A stretch of DNA of 64,000 bases from Rehmannia glutinosa (lineage: Eukaryota > Streptophyta > Magnoliopsida > Lamiales > Orobanchaceae), in contig CM071933.1 of the NCBI GenBank assembly GCA_016081115.2, forward strand, positions 57,054,660 through 57,118,659, written 5' to 3'. The position numbers and the translations under genes were made by a program. Under the pieces are notes generated by a model. It was not told the DNA's origin and ran no database searches. It saw only the letters and a list, made by a program, of their open reading frames with translations. The number at the start of each line of letters is the position of its first letter. Positions within the stretch are counted from its first letter, which is position 1. Of the stretch, positions 11,132-21,340 are shown in pieces.

Positions 11132-12883
11132 ATGGCTCTCGTTCCGAAGGAGAAAGATCAGTTTAAAGGAAAACTGTCATGTAGTTCGTGTTTCAATTCC
11201 ATGGATCTCATTAGAGCGCGGTTGTAGGGGGATGATATTGAAAAATTCAAGAAATCGTGCTTCGGTTATTTTTTGGAAACCGATACAATTCAGTTCCAGG
11301 GCCAGCTTGTGCTGCAATTGCTCTTCCGTCAAGACAATAGTCTTTCCACAGACCACATTGTCTTTCACATAAACAACAAGCAGTCCGTATTTGGGCCGGA
11401 AGAATTTGCACTGATAACTGGCCTTGAGCTTGGCCCTAAACCACCAATTCAATCAAAGCCCGAGCTACTGAAATTTTTTTTGGGTAAAAGTGGCAGTGTG
11501 TTTTTGTCGGATATAGTAAGTGCATTGAAAGAACATGCAAGGAAGGAGAAATGCAAAGGAATCATGACACTAAATGATTCTTTGCATACCCCCCTGCAAT
11601 TACAAGTTGAAGAATATCCGTTGCCTTTATCAGTACACCTGCCCGAACCAGATGATGTGTACAACCCTCAACCTGACCCATATGAGGATATTAAGAAGAA
11701 TTTGTTTGGTGATTCAGATTTTGTGGATTCCTCCCCTGTGCAGAAGAGGCACAAACGTGTAAAAAGAAAGAGGCCTAAGGAGAAGTCACCGTATACCAAC
11801 CCCAGTCACCACATTTCTCCGGAAAAGAAAAAGAGACTCAGAAAATGTGGGGGAGGAACATCAATCGGAACCTGTTGTTGGTCGGTATGACCCTTCTGCA
11901 AACTATCCCGTTGAGAAGTTGCACTCTTTCAATCATTGGTGGGCCACGTCTCAGGATATTGTAACTCCAGTTGCACCTCTGTCCTTTGATGCTGATTGGG
12001 TGGTTTCCCCTTCTTGGTTTACCCCACTAATCACACCAAGAGCATGGCTCAACAATGCGGTATGTTTCCTTATGTTTCCTTTTTTTTTTTGGTACTTTTA
12101 AACTTGACTGTCATAAATATTGGGTGTAAACATTGTATTTTTGTTATTCAATGCAGAATCTAGATGCATTGACTTATCTACTGCTATTTAAGAGGAAAAG
12201 TACGCCACATGCTTTCTTGCCTCGATGGACTTGCACTGATGCATTATTTTGGGTATGTTTTTTTTTTCTAATCATGTTAATTATTTCTGTAATTGCTAGT
12301 CATCTCATTTTTTTTTTCATTCCAACAACAAAGAAGCATTTCTCTAGGGAAACGGTTAATCGCTACGCAGAAGAAGAATGAAGAATTGGACTTCCAGCAC
12401 GAAGGGGGAACAATTTTGCAATATGTCGGTGGTCGGTACCCGAAGGAGCTAGGGTCGAAATGGGCCGAATGTGACAAAATTTTTGGAGTGGCCCATTTAT
12501 TTGGCAATCATTGGGTACTTTAGGAGCTTGACTTGACCATGTGCACAATAATGGTGTATGACTCCCTGTCTGATACCACGACTGTTGCAAAGACCAAAAA
12601 GGAGTTTGTTCCGTTGTCACGAGCACTTCCCATAATCTGCAATATGGGAAATATTTGGGAGAACCGAACAGCACCCGAGGATGTCCATGCTGATTGGAAG
12701 ATTGCAAGGATGGAGCACCCGCCGCAGCAAACAAACGGTAGTGACTGTGGAGTTTTGGCCATAAAATTCATGGAAGCATTGGCAGTGGGGAGTGTGGCTG
12801 AAATCGATCCTGGGATGACCATTCAATTTAGGCAAAGATTTTGTTCTGAACTTTTCAAGAGTGATGATATTGCTGTTATATAG
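11132..12883 (+). pseudogene. DUF1985 + Ulp1-like cysteine protease gene of the MULE, broken
   Basis: Predicted C48-type protease (SUMO-protease fold) with a plant transposon DUF1985 domain. From ATG 11132 the frame reads through an in-frame TAG at 11225-11227 into the DUF1985-like part (FGPEEFALITGL, about residue 90-100) and a Lys/Arg-rich segment. A frame change near 11830-11850 leads to PVEKLHSFNHWW. Introns fit at 12060-12156 and 12253 to about 12334. The protease part has the His motif FGNHWVL, Asp in MVYDSL, and the Gln/Cys motif QQTNGSDCGV, i.e. a complete H-D-Q-C set. Another in-frame TAG (12521-12523) lies right after HWVL. Stop at 12881-12883. With two nonsense codons and a shift it is a pseudogene unless the sequence is in error. 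Whether the host tolerates or uses the product is unknown. Confidence 0.8.
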
Positions 12884-12924
12884 TCAGATGTTGTATGTAT
12901 TTTGACAATATTGTCTATTAGCAG

Positions 12925-13030
12925 GTTGTATTAGTGGCACTTTGATGTATTTATCTAGTATTGACATTTTATGTATCTAGCTTGATGTATTTATCTAGAA
13001 TTAGTAGCACTTTGATGTATTTATTTAGTA
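12925..13030. repeat. Short tandem repeat downstream of the Ulp1-type gene
   Basis: Degenerate copies of CTTTGATGTATTTATCTAG (at about 12940, 12980 and 13010) in AT-rich sequence between the two convergent genes. Confidence 0.6.
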
Positions 13031-13054
13031 CAAACACTAGAGATTCAATCCAAG

Positions 13055-13252
13055 ACATCAAATACTTGCATATGAAACAAAGAAAATGAATAAAAGCCAT
13101 AAATATTGGTACAAAAAGTGCTAAAGTTACAAAAACAAGTTGCAACGACCAATACATCAGACACTTGCATAGGAAACAAAGAAACTGAATAAAAGACATA
13201 AATATTGGTACAAACAGTGCTAAAGTTACAATAAAAAGGTACAACGACCACA
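13055..13252. repeat. Two-copy tandem repeat, 99-bp period
   Basis: The stretch beginning ACATCAAATACTTGCATA at 13055 is repeated from 13154 (ACATCAGACACTTGCATA) and follows in parallel through AAATATTGGTACAAA and AGTGCTAAAGTTACAA. It lies between the two convergent gene ends of the MULE and is followed to 13390 by CGAC-rich sequence. Confidence 0.85.
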
Positions 13253-13406
13253 CAACCGACTACCAGTTCGACTCTCACGACGACGACTATACCAAATTTA
13301 AAACGACTGCCCCACCGACTGGACCATCGACTGGGTAAATAACCCACATGTTCTCCGACCCCAGGACGACCATGATGCCGACCCATCATCAACCCTATCC
13401 ACTGAT

Positions 13407-14464
13407 CTAATCATTTCTAGGAGCTGGGTTTTTGCAGGTCCTACGGTTATGGCCAGTCTTTTTGCAACGTTTGCATTTTTTGGCTACCACTTCCTCCCCT
13501 CGGGATGCAATCCTAAGTTTCCGTGGCCTACCACTTGGTCTGCGCATAATAGGAGCCAAAATTATGGTGTTGGATACTTCCTCTGGAGTTTTCCAATAAT
13601 CCTCATGTCCAACATGATATATCGGCTCTGCATATGCTTGTACCAAATATTCAGATGTGTAATATGCGCATGCCAAACCAAATTTGGGCACATTAATTTT
13701 TGAAGCCGCCGCCAAAGCATGAGCACATGCCATTTGGTCAAGCTGGAATCTCCGGCATGTGCAAGTTTTTTTGTTCAAGTCAACAACTGCATTTTTATGA
13801 ACATCCAGTACTTCAAACGTATAATGATGTAGTGTTTGGACATTGAACCTTCGAGCCAGCTCGTCGCGCTTTAGCACTCGTTTCTCAACCCATTTTGTGA
13901 GAGGACCATTCATCTTACAAGCAACATCACGATGTTTGGTAAACCAATCCGATAACTTCGTGACTATTGTATCCAAAAGTGACACAGGGGGTACTCTCTC
14001 ACATGTCTAAGAACCGAGTTCATACTCTCAGCGATGTTAGTAGTCATGATACTATATTGTCGTCCAGGAAAGTACACACGAGCCCACTGTTCAACCTTGG
14101 TATCACAAGTAAGATAGTTGTAGGCTTCCTTATCTACAACTAAGATTTGATTCATACAAGACTTATGTACTGCCTCGTCATAAGTCTTAGCCGCACAGAA
14201 AAACAATGTCGAAATGTCGGCTTTTTTAAACTTTGCTACAACATTCAGTATCAAGTGATACATGCAAATTCCATGAAGTGCATTAGGGAACACATCTTGA
14301 ACTCCCTTCTGGATGGCCGCATGCCTATCGGATATTATAACAAGGTCGGCAATATGTCCAATGTTCGCATACAGTTTTTCAAAGAACTAGTTCCATGACT
14401 CATTATTTTTAGAATCAACAATTGCAAAGGACAATGGATAAATCTGTTTGTTCCCATCCATTCC
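13407..14464 (-). pseudogene. MURA-type transposase, C-terminal part
   Basis: Minus-strand continuation of the transposase interrupted by the gypsy insertion: at the TSD the reading frame joins exactly to that of 33910-34772. It contains the second catalytic Asp (VIISDRHAAI), a transposase C/H-containing segment (LHGICMYHLILNV), NIAESMNSVLRH, whose Glu is the probable third catalytic residue, a SWIM zinc finger (CTCRRFQLDQMACAHAL) and a C-terminal CCHC knuckle (CKRCKKTGHNRRTC). Two lesions: an in-frame TAG at about 14387-14389 where a Trp codon is expected, and a one-base loss at about 13998-14003 after REYP that shifts the frame to the one starting SLLDTIVTKL. Stop at 13407. Inactive as it stands. 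Confidence 0.88.
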
Positions 14465-14944
14465 TGTAATACCCCGTATGCGAACTGTATTGCAATAATC
14501 ACTACAATAATAATATTAATTAAGTGTGAGTATACCATTATATTACTTTTGTACTATTTTATAATAATTTATTTATGTATTTGAGTAGGAATTTACCATT
14601 TTAGTGTTGGAGAGATGCATCATAGAGTTTAAAAATATTAAGTGAATATTTTAGTAATAACTAGATTAAGCTTGATCATTTATAAATTTGGAGCTATGTA
14701 TTTAATCGATATTAATTATGACATTTAGACTATTTGAATTGAAGAATGGATTAAAACAAGTTGGTACTTTATATTTTGTGACATCTAACCTTTTACTTAG
14801 GTCCAGGAGTATACCTACCATTTCTTATCCAAACAATTACAAGCCCACCTTAATGTCAACTTATTTTATTATAGCCCATTATATCAAGCCCAAGCCCACA
14901 AACCCATCTGCCTAGTTCTATATAATTGTAGTAATAGAACAATA
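14465..14944 (+). repeat. 5' LTR of gypsy element, first part
   Basis: Matches 30916-31395 of the 3' LTR from TGTAATACCCCG to TAATAGAACAATA. It stops where the nested element begins; its last five bases (CAATA) are the target site duplicated by that insertion. Confidence 0.95.
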
Positions 14945-15712
14945 TGTTTGATACATGTTTTTATCTTAATTTTGATGATTTTATTTCTTCACCAAAACAA
15001 TGTTTTTAAAGGTTGTCCAAATACTCCTAAATGATTTAAAATGGTTTTAATATTTTCCGGAGTATTTCCTCAAGTTTATTTTCGATAATATTGGACAACA
15101 CTTTTAATGATTTTATGTCAATGGGTTTTTACTTCTAAACAAGGTTCCTAAATGTTGTCTAAATACTCCCGATTGGTTTAAAATGTTTTTACTAAATTTT
15201 CGGAGTATTTCTTGAGTTTTATTTTCAACAAAAATTGGACAACATTTCTGTCTCGTGGTCGACTGGTCGCCCTATAGGGCAACCCGTACCTGAAGAGTAC
15301 GTTTGAAACAGAAAATGAACCTGAGGTGAAATTGGGCAGGTCGACCGATCGCTCAGGGGGTCGACCGGTCGTCGTCGGCCGTCGCCCCGTCGCGACCGGT
15401 GCCTCGCAACTTTCTTACCGAACATAAACTTCAAACCTTGCAAAATGATTGAGGGGGACCGGTTGAGACAAGGGTAGACCGGTCGAAGCTATATCGATCG
15501 GCCGTCGCCTGTTGTAATTTTAAATGTGTTCTTCAATCTCTTATTTGGCGCGACCGTCGCCTTGCTTTGACAAAAAAATATGATCGTTTGACAGCAGACA
15601 TATTTCCTTAAAATGTGGGATTGATTTCTAACAACTATATTCTTGATTTTAATTGTATTTATCTGTAGATTTTCAATCCCCAAGAGGAGCCTATGCTTGA
15701 TCAATCATCTCC

Positions 15713-15720
15713 TATAAATA
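15713..15720 (+). promoter_or_regulatory. TATA box of nested element 5' LTR
   Basis: TATAAATA in CCTATAAATAGAGGAAG; the downstream CAATACAACAATTGAGATACA looks like a transcript start region. The same box is at 22086-22093 in the 3' LTR. Expected to drive genomic RNA synthesis, with U3 upstream and R/U5 downstream. Confidence 0.7.
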
Positions 15721-15957
15721 GAGGAAGTTTTGGAGCAACCAATACAACAATTGAGATACAACACAACAAGATACACTTCAAGCAAATATTTGTTCTTCAT
15801 TGTTATTATTCTTGTTGCAATTTTGCCTAGCTTTCCACTTTCACATCTTTGAGGTCTAGGCTATTCTTGATTACACTTTGCACTCAAATTGTAATATTCA
15901 TTATTGAGTTGTAATCTTGATTTTTGGTTATCATTCAAACACAAGATATCCTTGTAA

Positions 15958-16175
15958 GTGTTCTTGTGGTAAGAGCACACTTGGATGATCTAGATGATAG
16001 GTGCAAGAAGATTGTGGTGATCTTCTTATTGAAGTGTTGAAGAATTTGGTATTCTTCAAGGTTGAAGATTGTGGTAATCTTCACAAGGTGCCGTTGAAGG
16101 AAGATTGTGGTAATCTTCAAAGGGAGATTGTGGTAATCTCCAAAGGTGGTGTTGAAGAAGAGTGTGGTGCTCTTC
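15958..16175 (+). repeat. Array of seven GTGGT-loop hairpins in 5' LTR
   Basis: Seven imperfect palindromes, each with a central (G/T)TGGT loop: 15958-15978, 16007-16025, 16039-16057, 16064-16082, 16100-16118, 16124-16140 and 16157-16175. Examples: GAAGATTGTGGTAATCTTC, GAAGAATTTGGTATTCTTC, GAAGAGTGTGGTGCTCTTC, GAGATTGTGGTAATCTC. Arms differ between copies but stay complementary. They lie downstream of the TATA box, so they would be in the 5' leader of the transcript. Function unknown. Confidence 0.85.
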
Positions 16176-16437
16176 AAGGTGTTGTAAGTTGAATTTGTAT
16201 TAATTTTGGTAATTAATAAAATTCTTTTTCTTTTTGAAATCCATCCCGGATATACTGGGGTGGTAGTAGATTAGGCCCTAGGTGGGTTGAACTACTATAA
16301 ATCGACGTGTGTTGTTTACATTCCGCACCTTTATCATTGTCTTTGAGCATTCGGTTCGAAAAAGAGGGTAAAATCGAAAAGATGGAGATAATCTATTCAC
16401 CCCCCTCTAGATTATCGTAGCCGCTTGGACTTACAAG

Positions 16438-16450
16438 TGGTATCAGAGCC
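16438..16450 (+). other. Primer binding site of nested element
   Basis: TGGTATCAGAGCC, two bases after the 5' LTR end; tRNA-Met type. Confidence 0.9.
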
Positions 16451-16499
16451 AAACTCTTTAGCAAGCTAGTTTCACATCGCGAATGAAGAGGAACGATCG

Positions 16500-16793
16500 T
16501 TGGCTACGAACGAAGCTCAACTTTCCAGCACCTCCACCACCAAACCACCACTATTTGATTCCAAAAATTTTATATTTTGGAAAGAAAGAATGGAATGTTA
16601 TTTACAAGGTTGCGGGTTCGATATTTGGAACATCGTCATAAATGGAGAATCCATTCCGATGAAAGACACACCACACATCTCCAAAGGCTTCAAAGAGCTC
16701 AATGATGAAGAAAAGAAAACCATCTCCTTAAACGGTAAAGCTCTCAATATTTGTATTGTTCAATTACTAATTTGGAATATGAACATATTGTAG
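16500..16793 (+). pseudogene. Copia-like gag, N-terminal part
   Basis: 97 residues, Ser/Thr-rich start then KPPLFDSKNFIFWKERMECY, the typical beginning of copia gag (DUF4219/UBN2 type). The open frame begins at codon TTG 16500; a start a few codons upstream (ATG in CGAATGAAGAGG at about 16482) is possible. It ends at a TAG after WNMNIL. Gag-like sequence continues with breaks (LEAIYGVFANERSQTKAST region, 16830-16880) to 16961. Confidence 0.75.
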
Positions 16794-16960
16794 GAATTCG
16801 ATCGGCACATGAAGTATGACAAAAATTAGAAGCCATCTATGGAGTATTTGCAAATGAAAGGAGTCAAACAAAAGCATCTACTTCTCAAAGGGATACAATC
16901 TCAAATCTAAGGAACAAGTCTCTTACAACTTCCAACTATGAAGAAGTTGAATATTGTTTT

Positions 16961-17893
16961 ATGGGCATCGAAGAAGAAAACGAGGTATGTCTTAAACCCT
17001 CTACTTCTTATGATATTGTTATTCAAAATTATTATAGTGATTTGCAAAATGATTTTGATGATCTTCAAAATGAATTCCAAAATTTACTTGTTAAGTACAA
17101 AAATTTGAAAAAGGAATTCAATATTTTGAAAAATGAAAAGGATAGCTTATTTACTTCCTATGAATCACTATCATGTGCTCACACCACCACACTTGACAAG
17201 GTTAGAAACCTTGAGAAACAAAATAGTACTCTTGTTGAGGATATTAATTGCATGAAAAAGGATTTATCTAAATCCAACTTGAGTACCGATGAAATTGTTG
17301 ATTGTTGTGATAATTCGAAACTAGAACTTGATCGTAAGTTTAATATTGTCAATCATATGAAAAGGAATCAAGTCTCTAAGCATGTTGGTCATTATGCTCC
17401 TAGAATTATTACTTGCTTTTATTGCGGTAAAAAGGGTCATACAGTGAATACTTGTCGAGCTAGAAATAGCTCTAATTATTGTTGGAGACCTAAAAGTCTC
17501 AAAGCTAATCCTAAAGGATCCAAACACTTGAGGGTACCACAAAATAATGTTTTATTAGGTACCCGGCGAAATAAAAATCGGAGAAAATTCATGCCACCAA
17601 GGAAACATCAAATGAACATCTCATTTGATCAAAGAAGGAGAAAACATTTTCAACAAAGTCAATTTCCAAGAAGAGGATATATTCAAAAATGGGAAGAACA
17701 CAATCCTTGGAAATGGCAAAGACATCATCAACAAGATAATTTTCAAAGAAGAAGAGACCATCAACAATGGGAAGGTAACAAACCTTGGAAATGGAGTAAT
17801 CAAAGAAGTCATCATCAACAAAATGACTTCTCAAGGGGAAGATATCATCAACAATGGGAAATACACAACCCATGGAAACGGCGTAATTGGTAA
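16961..17893 (+). CDS. Copia-like gag, coiled-coil and zinc-knuckle part
   Basis: 310 residues. N-terminal 110 residues are a Leu/Lys/Glu/Asn coiled coil (LQNEFQNLLVKYKNLKKEFN). A CCHC knuckle follows (CFYCGKKGHTVNTC, near residue 155). The C-terminus is basic and holds three imperfect repeats of roughly 24-27 residues with the core QQWE..NPWKW (about 17680-17885). No protease follows. Expected role: packaging of the element RNA. It is probably the C-terminal part of the broken gag beginning at 16500. Confidence 0.75.
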   Translation: MGIEEENEVCLKPSTSYDIVIQNYYSDLQNDFDDLQNEFQNLLVKYKNLKKEFNILKNEKDSLFTSYESLSCAHTTTLDKVRNLEKQNSTLVEDINCMKKDLSKSNLSTDEIVDCCDNSKLELDRKFNIVNHMKRNQVSKHVGHYAPRIITCFYCGKKGHTVNTCRARNSSNYCWRPKSLKANPKGSKHLRVPQNNVLLGTRRNKNRRKFMPPRKHQMNISFDQRRRKHFQQSQFPRRGYIQKWEEHNPWKWQRHHQQDNFQRRRDHQQWEGNKPWKWSNQRSHHQQNDFSRGRYHQQWEIHNPWKRRNW

Positions 17894-18759
17894 ACCGCAT
17901 CTCCCCATTTATATATGCATTTTATTTTAATTCTATGCATGTTTTTATTTGTGTCTTAATTGCAAAATGAGTTTTCAAGTATTTATTTTTAATTTAGGTC
18001 TTCAATATATTTGTGAGTTTCAAAATTTTAAAAGAAGACCTTGCATGATATTTCTAAAACTCTTGTGCATTTTATTAGACTTATGTGGTTTATTATCTCT
18101 TATGTATTTTATAGGATAACCATTTTTGTGATATCTCCTATTACTTGCCTACATTTGTGTTTTTGTGCAAATTTTGTTTAAGAATTGTGTAGGATATATA
18201 TATCTCATATTCATTGGCTATTTCGTCATCAAGTTTCTTAAACTATCGAGGTATGTTCACTCGTATTTCTCTTAGAACTCGTTATTATGCTTATGCACAT
18301 ATCTTTCAAGATATTTCATTTCAATCCCTTAAGTGCCCCTAAATGATTTTGCAAATTTTTCTTAAAAGGGCACTACTCGTTAAGTCTCGTTTTTCTCGAA
18401 TATATGTTTTCCCGAAACCCGTATTTGTTGGACTTGGTCCAAAATTATCTCTTTGCAAAGTTTTAAAACTTTTGGGGTGAAAAATCGAATTTTAGAAAAT
18501 TCTGGAGAAAGAAAAATTGCACTAGGACGGTCAAAGCAGGGGCGACCGGTCGCCCTGCACGTCGACCGGTCGCACCCCACCTCGACCGGTCGCCCAGGCT
18601 AATTTTACAAGTTTAATACGTTCTGCCTTTCAGTTCAAAACAGACACAGAAAACCCCCAAAACCCTTGCTGCGAAAAATTCATCCCCTTTCTCCTATATT
18701 CCTCAATTTTTCATCATTCTTGTTGCTAATCCTCTTATTTTCACAAGAATCTTACATAT
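17894..18759 (+). other. Non-coding spacer with GACCGGTCG cluster
   Basis: AT-rich, no pol remnant that I can recognise in any frame. At 18541-18597 there are three CGACCGGTCG palindromes in a row (GGCGACCGGTCGCCC, GTCGACCGGTCGCAC, CTCGACCGGTCGCCC), the same motif as in the LTRs. 18620-18759 is C-rich and resembles a 5' leader before the second ORF. Confidence 0.6.
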
Positions 18760-20097
18760 ATGGCTCCCCCAAAGAATTCCACCGGTCGAAATCCCATCTC
18801 CAAGCGTAGAAGGGGCGGAGAGGGTTCTTCGAGAAATCGGCAAGAAGAAGCCGAACAAAGGGATATTCGAGCTGCCCAGAGAAACGTAGCTCAAGAAGGT
18901 GATGACGTTCAAAATCCCGTACTCTCTCAGGCATAAATTACCGAGCTCCGCGGAACAATTTCGCTCCAAAATTGTCGTTGGGCGAAAGGTAAGAAATCGT
19001 TTATTACTCAAGCTCCTCATTCCCACAATGTTCTTAATTTCATCAATAAATATGCGGAATGGTACTATGAAGATTCGGGAATGGGAGGAAAATCGATTAC
19101 TCGGACTAAAATGTGTCGTTTTAATTCATTTACAAATGAATATCCCACTATTAGAGGATTCTTTGAGGAGCAAGGTTGGATGTTTTTATGGGAGCATGCT
19201 TATGTCTTATATGATGATGATATTATCCAACTCTTTTATGCTAATATGTGGGTGCAATATGATGTTGAAAGGAAGCCGATTGCCGTTAATTCGTTTGTAA
19301 GGGGTCGTCATTTTAGGTGGACTCCTAATGATATTTGTCGGCTTTTACATGTTAGGGAAGGTGGTTGGGACTATTTTTCTTGTGGTACTTGGAATGGTGA
19401 AATGTTGGGGGTGTCCATGAAAGAAGTTAAGACATATTTGGGCGTATGGCCAAAGTATTCATTGTTGGCGATGACACTTGAGCATCGTATTTTATCTGTT
19501 ATTGTCGCCTATTGTATTTGTGGAAAAGCAGGTAAGATGCCTAGCAACATGGATTATTTTCTGACTTATAAGATTGCTAGGAGGGAACCACTTAACTTTG
19601 GCGCCATACTTATTCAATGTCTAATCGAGTCCATCACTCAAGGTAATAAGAAATTGGTTATGGGAAATTGGATTTGTAAACTTCTTATACAATCGGGACT
19701 ACCTTCGTCGGAATGTAACTCGGAGGTATTTCAAAATGACTTTGACATTGATAACATCTCCCAAATGGTCACTATGCGCAAGAATATGGACATCCGACCA
19801 ACCAAAATGGCTAGAGGAAGAGGTCAAGATTCCCCCGATCCTAACGACTACTTTGATGACTCTGAGGCCGCAAGATTGGCGGAGGAAGGTGAACCGAGCA
19901 ATCCGGAGGGTAATACCGGTGCTCAACCGCCTAGGAGGTACACTCAAGCCGAATTTGATGATTTAAGGGCTTTTCATGAGGCAAGGTATGAGGCTTTGGA
20001 GCAAAAGACCTCCAAAATGCAAAAATCAATCGGCAAGTTGAAGAAATTCATCAAAGACTTTATTCCCGGATCTTGCTTCTCCTCGGATGAGGAATGA
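18760..20097 (+). pseudogene. Second ORF, putative plant transposon protein (PF20167-like)
   Basis: From ATG 18760 a basic start (MAPPKNSTGRNPISKRRRGG) runs to a TAA near 18936; the frame changes before about 18990 and continues with KSFITQAPHSHNVLNF into the open frame 19081-20097 (338 residues). Features: YPTIRGFFEEQGW, LFYANMWVQYD, NSFVRGRHFRWTPNDICRLL, resembling the domain of unknown function often found in plant retrotransposon ORFs (Transposase_32 type). The C-terminus is acidic with a short coiled coil (ALEQKTSKMQKSIGKLKKFI). Function unknown. It sits where SIRE elements carry their post-pol ORF. Confidence 0.65.
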
Positions 20098-21340
20098 TGT
20101 TCCCCACCCCTTCACTTTTTAGCATTTTCTTTCATGTTGCTTTGTACTTCCATGAACTTTTTGTAAAACTCCTTTGGACTAATGAGATTTGCTTGTTTTC
20201 TTGAAAGGGTTAAAATTACAAGTTGATAATGACTTGTGGGTGATCATGATATTGATGGAGTATTTGATGGTAAAAATACTCTAATTTAGGATTGTTTGAT
20301 ATTGGTATGAAGTACTTGATGGTAAAAGTGCTTCTTTTTAAATGCATTTGAGATGCTTTAATTATTTTGCTTAGATGGATACTTTGGGACATTTGTAATG
20401 TCTAATATGCATTGTGTGATGCTTGACATGTATCTCTTAATGGCTCTTTATTTTTGCTTGATGGCATTGGTAATACCTTGATCTCTCTTTGGCTAAATTA
20501 TCTCAATTGGGTTGAACCCTTGAGAATTTACTTTGTTTATGCATATTATTTGTTGGATACATGTTGAAAATTGCTTTTGGTGATGGTATGTACAACTTGG
20601 CTTGATTTCATTTACAAGGGCTATATATATCTTTTTCAATTTTTTGACGCCCGCCAAGTGTTCGTTATAATGCTTCAATGAAAATCTCATCACATACATG
20701 AATCTCTTATGTTCAATGTCTTAAAATCTTTTTGAGATCATGTTTTTGGCTAACTAATGAGCTTTTGGATTTCTTATGATACACTTCTCTAATTTTCCCT
20801 TGGATTCTAAGCTTAAATATTTCATGGTTGATAAAACGATTTGTTGGCACACTTTGATAAACTTGAATGATGTTTTTTTATCATCCTAACATTCTTTTTG
20901 ATGATTACAAAGGGGGAGAAACAGGAAATTGGCTCATTAGCTCAAAGAAGCTAATAAAAGCTTGTTATAAAAGCTATAAGCTATGGCTCATAAAAGCCAT
21001 AAGTTGTGATTTATTTTTAGTCCAATTGTTGCTTGATGGACTTATATAATTATTTAATGATGTTTTGTGACAGGGGGAGCTTATAAGCTCTTGAACAAAT
21101 TGTAAAAGCTAAAGCTTTTAGCTTATGGATAATCGCTTTTACATTATTATTGATGTGTTTGTTGATAGGGGGAGCTTGTGTACTGAATATATTTACTCCC
21201 CTACTTGGTTGCTTTTATATTTTGGAAATTTTGGTTGCTTCCAAACGGTTATATGTTTTTACCGGAAAATCATTTCTAAAATTGTTCTCCTAGTGTGTGT
21301 AAAAATTGTTTTGGTTTGTAATCATCAAAAAGGGGGAGAT
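20098..21340 (+). other. 3' non-coding region with repeated polypurine tracts
   Basis: No gene. AGGGGGAG occurs four times: about 20910, 21074, 21169 and 21331; the last abuts the 3' LTR and is the working polypurine tract. Between them are several AGCTTATAAGCT-type inverted repeats (20930-21130). Confidence 0.75.

Larger units (their letters stand above)
14945..16435 (+). repeat. 5' LTR of nested pol-less element
   Basis: TGTTTGATACATG to TTGGACTTACA. Pairs with 21341-22809. Differences from the other LTR are concentrated at 15250-15570, in the GACCGGTCGCCC-rich zone, where this copy reads as garbled variants (GTCGTCGGCCGTCGCC and similar). Contains a TATA box and the hairpin array listed separately. 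Confidence 0.93.

Noticed and set aside
14718..14915. Conserved 65-residue ORF (also at 31169)
   Set aside because: Conserved only because both copies are in the two LTRs of the same gypsy element; no coding signature.
15958..16175. CRISPR-like repeat array
   Set aside because: Repeats are self-complementary with variable arms and uneven spacing, and lie in a plant LTR; no unique spacers and no cas genes.
16001..16192. Short ORF with EDCGDL/EDCGNL repeats
   Set aside because: It is only the translation of the hairpin array in the LTR; the same frame is in the 3' LTR and no start context or family supports a protein.
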